Shown: positions 6,281-12,257 of the stretch, in pieces
How positions within the stretch are numbered: position 1 is the stretch's first letter
Layout of the letters: the number at the start of each line of letters is the position of its first letter
NCBI GenBank assembly: GCA_946623295.1
Contig: CAMOQY010000025.1
Location: forward strand, 1-12,257
Direction of reading: 5' to 3'
Origin: an uncultured Lachnospiraceae bacterium
Lineage (GTDB): Bacteria > Bacillota > Clostridia > Lachnospirales > Lachnospiraceae
DNA length: 12,257 nucleotides
Notes under the pieces: model-generated
Databases searched by the model: none
Seen by the model: only the letters and a program-made list of their open reading frames with translations
Told to the model about the DNA's origin: nothing
Translations under genes and position numbers: made by a program

Positions 6281-7669
6281 TCAGTATGAAAGCTTCTCCT
6301 CAAGATAGGCCTTGAGCTCTGCGATCGGGACACGCTCCTGAGACATGGAGTCGCGTTCACGCACGGTCACGCAGCCGTCGGTCTCCGAATCAAAGTCATA
6401 AGTGACGCAGTAAGGAGTACCGATCTCGTCCTGGCGGCGGTATCTCTTGCCGATGTTGCCACGGTCGTCATACTCGCAGTTCCAGTATTTGCACAGATCG
6501 GCGTATATCTTCCCGGCGCCCTCGCCGAGCTTCTTGGACAGAGGGAGCACGCCGACCTTGACAGGAGCAAGCGCCGGGTGGAAATGCAGCACGGTGCGCA
6601 CGTCTCCGCCCTCAAGCTCCTCCTCGTCATAAGCGCTGGTAAAGAAAGCCAGCAGCATACGCTCGACGCCTACCGACGGCTCGATGACGTAAGGTACGTA
6701 GCGGGTGCCCTTCTCATCGTCAAAGTAGCTCAGATCCTCGCCGGAGGTGTTCTGATGCTGGGTCAGGTCATAGTCGGTACGGTCGGCCACGCCCCAAAGC
6801 TCGCCCCATCCGAAGGGGAAGAGGAATTCGAAATCAGTGGTGCCCTTGCTGTAGAAAGCAAGCTCCTCGGGATCGTGGTCCCTCATGCGAAGCTCGAAAT
6901 CCTTCATGCCCAGACCGACCAGGAAACTGTGGCAGAATTTCTTCCAGTAATCGAACCACTCGAGGTCCGTACCGGGCTCGCAGAAGAACTCCAGCTCCAT
7001 CTGCTCGAACTCTCTGGTACGGAAGATGAAGTTGCCGGGTGTGATCTCATTGCGGAAGGACTTTCCGATCTGTCCGATGCCGAACGGGATCTTTTTTCTC
7101 GAAGTGCGCTGGATATTCCTGAAGTTCACGAAGATGCCCTGAGCCGTCTCGGGGCGCAGATATACGGTGTTTTTTGCGTCCTCGGTCACGCCCTGGAAGG
7201 TCTTGAACATCAGATTGAACTGACGGATATCGGTGAAATTGTGCTTGCCGCAGGTAGGACAGGGGACGTTGTGCTCTTCGATAAAGGCCTTCATCTCCTC
7301 CTGGGTCCAGCCGTCCACGGAGCCCTTGAGCTCGATGCCCTGCTGCGCGCAGTAATCCTCGATGATCTTGTCGGCGCGGAAGCGCTCGTGGCACTCGCGG
7401 CAGTCCATAAGAGGATCGGAGAATCCGCCGAGATGTCCGGAGGCGACCCACGTCTGAGGATTCATCAGGATCGCGGCATCCAGACCGACGTTATAGGGAT
7501 TTTCCTGGATGAATTTCTTCCACCAGGCTTTTTTGATATTATTTTTGAGCTCAACGCCCAGATTGCCGTAATCCCAGGTATTTGCCAGTCCGCCGTAGAT
7601 CTCGGAACCCGGATATACAAAACCTCTCGACTTCGCGAGGGCTACGATCTTTTCCATTGTCTTTTCCAT
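6281..7669 (-). CDS. glyQS: Glycine--tRNA ligase, single-chain dimeric type
   Basis: 462 residues from ATG 7669, the class II homodimeric GlyRS also found in archaea and eukaryotes, not the two-gene alpha/beta enzyme. Visible parts are an N-terminal RGFVYPGSEIYGGLANTWDYGNLG block; two CxxC pairs (Cys90/Cys93 and Cys137/Cys140) that look like a metal-binding insertion; RPETAQGIFVNF at 172-183; motif 2 around FRTREFEQMELEFF at 216-229; motif 3 PSVGVERML at 331-339; and a C-terminal anticodon-binding domain from about 365. It attaches glycine to tRNA-Gly in the cytoplasm. The start is chosen by GGGGAG 6 nt upstream; an open frame continues 16 codons further but would start inside the stem-loop at 7697-7725. 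No T-box leader fits in the 70-bp gap upstream. Confidence 0.97.
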   Translation of the reverse strand: MEKTMEKIVALAKSRGFVYPGSEIYGGLANTWDYGNLGVELKNNIKKAWWKKFIQENPYNVGLDAAILMNPQTWVASGHLGGFSDPLMDCRECHERFRADKIIEDYCAQQGIELKGSVDGWTQEEMKAFIEEHNVPCPTCGKHNFTDIRQFNLMFKTFQGVTEDAKNTVYLRPETAQGIFVNFRNIQRTSRKKIPFGIGQIGKSFRNEITPGNFIFRTREFEQMELEFFCEPGTDLEWFDYWKKFCHSFLVGLGMKDFELRMRDHDPEELAFYSKGTTDFEFLFPFGWGELWGVADRTDYDLTQHQNTSGEDLSYFDDEKGTRYVPYVIEPSVGVERMLLAFFTSAYDEEELEGGDVRTVLHFHPALAPVKVGVLPLSKKLGEGAGKIYADLCKYWNCEYDDRGNIGKRYRRQDEIGTPYCVTYDFDSETDGCVTVRERDSMSQERVPIAELKAYLEEKLSY

Positions 7670-7696
7670 AATAAACTCCCCTTCAAAATAATATAC

Positions 7697-7725
7697 GTCT
7701 CGGCATGAATATCCCATGCCGAGAC
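7697..7725. terminator. Perfect 11-bp stem-loop between the lipoprotein gene and glyQS
   Basis: GTCTCGGCATG (7697-7707) and CATGCCGAGAC (7715-7725) are perfect inverted repeats around a 7-nt loop. It begins 14 nt after the lipoprotein stop. On the minus strand it is followed by GTATATTATTTTG, a broken T-tract, so it is at best a leaky terminator. An mRNA processing or stabilising hairpin, or a dyad operator for glyQS, would also fit. Confidence 0.55.
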
Positions 7726-7739
7726 TGAAAAGTGCGCGA

Positions 7740-8405
7740 TTATTTGAAAATAATAAACTCTGTGCCGCTGCCGCTGACTTCCGCGGTATACTTGTCGGTA
7801 AGCTTTACACCGGCGGAGCAATACACGATCTTGCCCTCGCACTGGACCTCGGTGTCGCCGGAGATCATGACGAGCGTATAATCGGTATTTGCACGGATAT
7901 CCTCTTCGGAGGCGTCGTTGCCATCGGCATCCTTCATACTCTCAAAGGAAAGCCCCGACGAGATACCGTCCTGAACACTGCCTACCACGAGCGAACGCAC
8001 CGGAACGGCATCGGTCGTCCCGTAGAAATCCAGATAATCCTGAAAGCCTCTGAACTTGAGGATAAGCTTTACGGTCTCATCTTCGAATTCAAGCTTCTCG
8101 ATGGCCGCGGGAAGGGTCTCCTTTGTGTCGTCCGCGCTGAAAAACTCCAGTCCGGCCTTTTCTTTATTAAAGGCGCTGACCGTGTCCTGAGCGTAGGTCT
8201 GGAACTCGGAGGATACATACCTGGGCTTCTCGAAAGCACTGTTGTCGAAGCTGGTAAACTCAGCCGACGTGACACTGCGGTCCGAGGCTATGTAGATGCC
8301 GGTCTTTTTAGGATCAAAGCTATGACTGAAAAGCGAGCAGCCTGTCAGTGAAAACAGACAAGCTGCTGCAAGAGCCGCCGTAAGCAGCTTTTTTACAAGA
8401 TTCAT
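7740..8405 (-). CDS. Lipoprotein of unknown function
   Basis: 221 residues. The N-terminus MNLVKKLLTAALAAACLFSLTGC is a lipoprotein signal: two lysines, a hydrophobic core and lipobox LTG-Cys23, so the mature protein should be anchored outside the membrane through Cys23. The mature part (24-221) has KKTGIYIASDRSVTSAEF, then a mixed alpha/beta region with an acidic helix (YAQDTVSAFNKE) and FEDETVKLILKFRGFQDYLDFYG, with no catalytic motif that I recognise. Such small lipoproteins occur in Lachnospiraceae, but no function can be named. GAGGAG lies 6 nt before ATG 8405. It starts 14 bp after rpsA, so it is probably the last gene of the cmk-ispH-rpsA transcript, with the stem-loop at 7697-7725 after it. 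Confidence 0.85.
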   Translation of the reverse strand: MNLVKKLLTAALAAACLFSLTGCSLFSHSFDPKKTGIYIASDRSVTSAEFTSFDNSAFEKPRYVSSEFQTYAQDTVSAFNKEKAGLEFFSADDTKETLPAAIEKLEFEDETVKLILKFRGFQDYLDFYGTTDAVPVRSLVVGSVQDGISSGLSFESMKDADGNDASEEDIRANTDYTLVMISGDTEVQCEGKIVYCSAGVKLTDKYTAEVSGSGTEFIIFK

Positions 8406-8419
8406 TAAAAACTCCTCTG

Positions 8420-9625
8420 TCAGTTGTTTTTGCCTTCTTCGGCCTGAGCAACGGCCTCAGCCACCTCAGCGGGGATCTCGACCGTAGCCTCGGGAATGAC
8501 CTCCTGGGGCATGACCGGATGTGACTCCTCCTCGGCAGCTCTGGCTTTGGGCGCAGCCTCGGGAAGGGGAAGAAGTGCCTTCATGCTGATGCTGATCTTG
8601 CGCTCCTCGGGGTTGTAGTCGATGACCTGAGCGGTGATCTCCTGGCCTACCTTAAGGACATCGGCGGGCTTTTCGATGCGCTCATGGGCGATCTGGGAGA
8701 CATGGAGCAGAGCGTCGATGCAGGGCTCAAGCTCTACAAACGCGCCGTACTCTGTCATGCGGACGACCTTGCCGGTAACGATCTTGCCGGCGCTGTAAGG
8801 GCTGTCCTCAGTCCAGGGGTTCTTGTCGGGGAACTTCGCGGAAAGAGCTATACGGCCCTCTTCTGCGTTGATCTCCTTGATATAGGTCTCGACTTCCTGT
8901 CCGACCTTAAAGAGCTTTTTGGGATTATCGATACGGCCCCAGGTCATCTCCGAGATATGAAGCAGTCCGTCCGCTCCGCCCAGATCGATGAAAGCACCGA
9001 AATCGGTGAGATTCTTGACCTTGCCGGTAACGATCTGGCCTACGGAGATACGCTCGAGAAGCTCCTTGAGCGCGGAAGCCTTTCTCTCAACGATGAGCTG
9101 CTTGCGGTCGCCTACGATCCTGCGCTTGCGGGGATTGTATTCGGTGAGCACGAACTCGATCTCCTGGTCCATATATTTCTCAAGATTTCTCTCGAATGTG
9201 TCAGATACGAGGCTGGCGGGGATAAATACCTGCGCGCCCTCGCACTCGACAGTAAGACCGGCCGAGACTACCTTTGTGACCTTGCCGGTGAGGACGGTCT
9301 TGTTTTCGAAGGCCTCCTCCAGCAGCTTGTTGCTGCGGTCCTGCGACAGTCTCTTATAGGAAAGCGCTACCTGTCCGTCTCCGTCGTTGGTCTTGAGAAC
9401 CTTGACCTCCAGCTTGTCTCCCTCGTGCAGTGCCTCTGTGAGGTCGATCTGAGGATCGTTGGAGTACTCAGACTTGGGCAGGATCCCGTCGGCCTTGCCT
9501 CCGATGTTGAGGACGGCCTCGTTTTCCTTGACGTAGATAACCGTTCCAGTAACCACGGCACCATTGTGGATACGGTTGATCTCGCCTTCTTCCTTCAATA
9601 ATTCTTCAAAACTTTGTTCTGACAT
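8420..9625 (-). CDS. rpsA: 30S ribosomal protein S1 homologue, four S1 domains
   Basis: 401 residues with four OB-fold S1 RNA-binding repeats at about 21-93, 107-178, 195-265 and 280-350. Repeats 3 and 4 are closest to consensus (GKVKNLTDFGAFIDLGGADGLLHISEM and GKVVRMTEYGAFVELEPCIDALLHVSQ). A low-complexity Ala/Glu/Pro tail follows (351-401). Proteobacterial S1 has six repeats; four is usual in Firmicutes, where its role in translation initiation is less certain. GGGAGG lies 9 nt before ATG 9625. The start overlaps ispH by 20 bp. In several Clostridia ispH and the S1 domains are one fused protein; here they are separate. Confidence 0.95.
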   Translation of the reverse strand: MSEQSFEELLKEEGEINRIHNGAVVTGTVIYVKENEAVLNIGGKADGILPKSEYSNDPQIDLTEALHEGDKLEVKVLKTNDGDGQVALSYKRLSQDRSNKLLEEAFENKTVLTGKVTKVVSAGLTVECEGAQVFIPASLVSDTFERNLEKYMDQEIEFVLTEYNPRKRRIVGDRKQLIVERKASALKELLERISVGQIVTGKVKNLTDFGAFIDLGGADGLLHISEMTWGRIDNPKKLFKVGQEVETYIKEINAEEGRIALSAKFPDKNPWTEDSPYSAGKIVTGKVVRMTEYGAFVELEPCIDALLHVSQIAHERIEKPADVLKVGQEITAQVIDYNPEERKISISMKALLPLPEAAPKARAAEEESHPVMPQEVIPEATVEIPAEVAEAVAQAEEGKNN

Positions 9626-10460
9626 TGATCAAAACCTCCCGGATGATATTGCCCGGCGTACTCGCCCCGGCTGTTATGCCAATGCTCCGCGCATCAGGGA
9701 GACTAATGTCTCCAAGATCCGACGCCTTCTCGACGAAGAACGTATGCTCACAGACATCCCTACAGATCTGGAATAGCTTTTGTGAATTGGAGCTGTGCCT
9801 GCCGCCAACCACTATCATTGCATCTACCCGGGAAGCGATCGATCTCGCCTCCTGCTGTCTTTCCTGTGTAGCGCTGCAAATTGTGTTCATAACAGAGGTA
9901 TCGTAGCATCTACTTTTGATATTTTCAACTATTTTTTCAAAAAAATCACAATTAAATGTCGTTTGCGCAACGATTTTCACACTTTTGAGCTCCGGAAGGT
10001 CCGAAACCGACTCAATATCGGGTAAAATCCACGTGTTTTTCCCACTCCAGGCTTTTATCCCGCGCACCTCCGGATGGCCGGGATCACCTACGATGACCAC
10101 GTTTTCGCCCTTCTCCGCCGCGTCGCGGACTATATTATGTATCTTCTTGACGAACGGGCACGTCGCGTCCTCTATCCTCAGTCCCAGACTTTCGATATAT
10201 TCCTGCTCGTCTCTGCCGATGCCGTGCGACCTGACCAGAATGACGGAGCCCTCTGGAAGCGAATCAAGCTCCTCCCTGCCCACCGGGATGGCGCCTCGCG
10301 AGGCGAGCTCCTCTACCACCTGATCATTGTGGATGATCGGGCCGTATGTGTAGATGGGCTTTTGGACTTTTGGATCGTCCAGAAGCTTTTCGGCCATCTC
10401 GATAGCTCTTTTGACGCCGAAGCAGAAGCCGGCTGTTTTTGCGGTGATTATTTCCGGCAT
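9606..10460 (-). CDS. ispH: 4-hydroxy-3-methylbut-2-enyl diphosphate reductase
   Basis: 284 residues, full length. Cys13 (AGFCFGV), Cys101 (DATCPFV) and Cys195 (NTICSAT) are the three ligands of the iron-sulfur cluster. His44 (IIHND), His79 (RSHG), His129 and Glu131 (GHPE) and the SSNS at 223-226 match the known substrate pocket. It reduces HMBPP to IPP and DMAPP, the last step of the MEP isoprenoid pathway, in the cytoplasm. AGGG lies about 4 nt before ATG 10460. It overlaps cmk by 13 bp and rpsA by 20 bp, indicating coupled translation. Confidence 0.97.
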   Translation of the reverse strand: MPEIITAKTAGFCFGVKRAIEMAEKLLDDPKVQKPIYTYGPIIHNDQVVEELASRGAIPVGREELDSLPEGSVILVRSHGIGRDEQEYIESLGLRIEDATCPFVKKIHNIVRDAAEKGENVVIVGDPGHPEVRGIKAWSGKNTWILPDIESVSDLPELKSVKIVAQTTFNCDFFEKIVENIKSRCYDTSVMNTICSATQERQQEARSIASRVDAMIVVGGRHSSNSQKLFQICRDVCEHTFFVEKASDLGDISLPDARSIGITAGASTPGNIIREVLINVRTKF

Positions 10461-11119
10461 TTTTCCCTGTAGAGCGCGGAAATGACGTCTACGACCTCTT
10501 CGATACTCATATCCGAGCTGTCCACCAGTACGGCGTCATCGGCCCGGCGCAGCGGAGCGACCGCTCTGTTCATATCGCGCTGATCTCTCTCCTCGATATC
10601 GTGTTTTATCTGATCCGCGTCTGCCGGCACGCCCTTTGCCAGGAGCTCATTTACGCGGCGGCGCGTCCTCTCCTCCACACTCGCGGTAAGGTATATCTTG
10701 AGCGCGGCGTCCGGCAGGATGACAGTACCGATATCCCGTCCGTCCATGACCACGGCGTTTTTCTCCGCAAGCTCTCTTTGCAGGCCGAGCAGCCTTTCCC
10801 TTACAGCAGGGTAGGCAGACGACGAAGAGGCCATATTGCCTGTCTCCTCGTTTCTGAGCGAGTCTGTGACATCCTCGCCATTCAAAAAAACTCTCTGCGT
10901 CCCGTCAACATAGCGGATGCCGACACTGGCTTCCGCCACCGCTCCGGATATCCCCTTTTCATCCTCCTTTGACAGCCCCCGTCTCAGGAAAAAGACAGCC
11001 AGCGCCCTGTACATGGAACCCGTGTCTACGTAGAGCAGTCCGAGTTTTGCGGCAAGCTGCTTTGCTATCGTGCTCTTGCCTGCGCCTGCAGGCCCGTCGA
11101 TCGCTATATTTGCGTTCAT
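10448..11119 (-). CDS. cmk: Cytidylate kinase
   Basis: 223 residues, normal for Cmk. The P-loop GPAGAGKST is at 9-17, VDTGSMYRA at 31-39 binds substrate, and DGRDIGTV at 126-133 is the conserved Cmk motif; an Arg-rich lid (RTRRR at 151-155) follows. It phosphorylates CMP and dCMP to the diphosphates using ATP. AGGAG lies just upstream of ATG 11119. The cmk-ispH-rpsA order is well known in Firmicutes; no plsC gene lies between cmk and ispH here. Confidence 0.97.
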   Translation of the reverse strand: MNANIAIDGPAGAGKSTIAKQLAAKLGLLYVDTGSMYRALAVFFLRRGLSKEDEKGISGAVAEASVGIRYVDGTQRVFLNGEDVTDSLRNEETGNMASSSSAYPAVRERLLGLQRELAEKNAVVMDGRDIGTVILPDAALKIYLTASVEERTRRRVNELLAKGVPADADQIKHDIEERDQRDMNRAVAPLRRADDAVLVDSSDMSIEEVVDVISALYREKCRK

Positions 11120-11141
11120 TTTCTCTCCTTGCGAAATTTTT

Positions 11142-12257
11142 CTATTCTCCGGCTGCGGCGCAGCCCGCGGCCCAGCCCGTTGACCAGGCTATCTGCAGAT
11201 TAAATCCGCCTGTAAAAGCGTCTACATCCAGGACTTCTCCCGTAAAATACAGGCCCTTCACAAGCTTTGACTCCATGGTCGCCGGATCAACCTGGGCTGT
11301 ATTGACTCCGCCCCGTGTCACGACCGCGCTCTCATAGCCTCCGAGTCCCGTGAGCTCAAGTTCAAATGACTTCAGGCTGCGGACTATTGCCTGTCTCTGA
11401 GCCTTTGATACTCCGTTTACCTGAGCCGAGGGATCAGCGCCTGCCTGAGCAAGCAGCGGAACGACCGCGCTCTCGGGCAGCAGCCCCCTCATCACGTTTC
11501 TGAGGCTCTTGTTCTTTGCCTCATCAAAATCCCTCAGCAGTCTGCGGTCGAGTTCCTCTGCGGAAAGGGCCGGCTTCCAGTCGATCTCCGCTTTCAGACC
11601 GGCTATATCTTCCCGGCCCGATATCATGGCGCTCATCGTCAGCACGAGCGGCCCGCTGATACCCGTATGCGTAAACAAAAGCTCGCCTATATCGCTTTTT
11701 ATACGTTTTTTTCCGTCTATGAGCGTCAGCGTGACGTTTCTGGGCGAAAGCCCCGCCAGCTGCGAGATATCCTCCCCTGCGGGGAGCTTTGCGCTTACAG
11801 GCACGAGCGAGGGCGAAAGCGGCCGGATATCGTGTCCTGCCAGGCGTGCCCACTCATAGCCGTCGCCGGTCGAGCCTGTCGAGGGATAGCTGAGGCCTCC
11901 CGTGGATACTATAACGCTGTCCGCCTCGAGCTCCCGGCCGCCGAGCCTGACTCCGCGGCACATTCCGCCGCGTATAACGAGTCCATCGACCTTTGCTCCG
12001 AGCTGCACTCTGACGCCGAGCGAAAGCGCTGTTTTTTCCAGAGTCTTTGTGACGTCGGAGGCGTGATCGCTTACCGGGAATACGCGTCCGCCGCGCTCCG
12101 TCTTCAGCCTGAGACCGCCCTCCTCGAGCAGCTCCATTATATCGGTATTTCCGAATTTCCGGAAAGACGAATACATAAAGCGGGGACTGCGGACTATATG
12201 TCTGAAGAATTCTTCAGGCTCGCAGGCGTTCGTCAGATTGCAGCGCCCTTTCCCGGT
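11142..12257 (-). CDS. HI0933/BaiN-type FAD-binding oxidoreductase (N-terminus beyond right edge)
   Basis: 371 codons are open without a start to the window edge, so roughly 40-50 N-terminal residues, including the GxGxxG dinucleotide fold, are missing. The first visible residues TGKGRCNLTN are the family signature after that fold. The other end keeps GGVNTAQVDPATMESK, GLYFTGEVLDVDAFTGGFNLQIAWSTG and a small C-terminal helix, all typical of this flavoprotein family (TIGR00275/HI0933). One relative, BaiN, has been linked to bile-acid reduction, but most members have no proven substrate, so function stays general. It ends 22 bp before cmk and is probably in the same operon. An internal ATG at 12176 is not the start. 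Confidence 0.93.
   Translation of the reverse strand, partial: TGKGRCNLTNACEPEEFFRHIVRSPRFMYSSFRKFGNTDIMELLEEGGLRLKTERGGRVFPVSDHASDVTKTLEKTALSLGVRVQLGAKVDGLVIRGGMCRGVRLGGRELEADSVIVSTGGLSYPSTGSTGDGYEWARLAGHDIRPLSPSLVPVSAKLPAGEDISQLAGLSPRNVTLTLIDGKKRIKSDIGELLFTHTGISGPLVLTMSAMISGREDIAGLKAEIDWKPALSAEELDRRLLRDFDEAKNKSLRNVMRGLLPESAVVPLLAQAGADPSAQVNGVSKAQRQAIVRSLKSFELELTGLGGYESAVVTRGGVNTAQVDPATMESKLVKGLYFTGEVLDVDAFTGGFNLQIAWSTGWAAGCAAAGE

Noticed and set aside
6578..7708. 376-residue plus-strand frame opposite glyQS
   Set aside because: It is antisense to a clear GlyRS gene, resembles no family, and arises from codon bias. The same holds for the long frames at 8684-9601 (opposite rpsA) and 4682-5584 (opposite cysS).

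Overview
This window looks like a core-genome stretch from a Gram-positive, low-to-mid GC (about 53 % by eye) member of class Clostridia. It is most like Lachnospirales/Lachnospiraceae, though the family-level call is only moderately sure. The reasons are gene order and protein types: an HI0933/BaiN-type flavoprotein, cmk, ispH and a four-domain S1 protein in a row; a one-chain GlyRS; cysS followed by mrnC and rlmB; and an rpmF with four zinc-binding cysteines. Every protein gene and the single tRNA are on the minus strand, so the window is read from right to left.

From right to left: (1) 12257-8420 is a tight operon-like run: a flavoprotein cut by the window edge, cytidylate kinase, IspH (last step of the MEP isoprenoid pathway) and an S1-domain ribosomal protein. 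Gaps are 22 bp or less, and cmk/ispH and ispH/rpsA overlap. (2) 8405-7740 is a lipoprotein of unknown function, followed by a perfect 11-bp stem-loop. (3) 7669-3587 is a translation and RNA-processing block: GlyRS, a structured terminator, CysRS, Mini-ribonuclease III (23S rRNA maturation) and RlmB (23S rRNA 2'-O-methylation). (4) 3561-3147 is ribosomal protein L32 under a consensus sigma-A promoter, with tRNA-Leu(CAG) 32 bp downstream and a strong intrinsic terminator after the tRNA. (5) 3197-3010 is a repeat region: the last part of the tRNA, its terminator and an inverted copy of the T-arm are duplicated as a 74-bp direct repeat around a hairpin-rich 40-bp spacer. (6) 2939-347 is an 835-residue degenerate-GGDEF/EAL/PAS protein with its own promoter, probably a sensor-controlled c-di-GMP phosphodiesterase. 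(7) 304-1 is a promoter and the start of an exported protein cut off by the left edge.

The coding content is mostly housekeeping: ribosome components and maturation, tRNA charging, dCMP/CMP phosphorylation and isoprenoid synthesis. The least ordinary parts are the tRNA-derived repeat at 3010-3197, the domain order of the EAL protein, and the structured gaps around glyQS. I saw no CRISPR array, transposase, phage gene or toxin-antitoxin pair, and I do not claim a new system.
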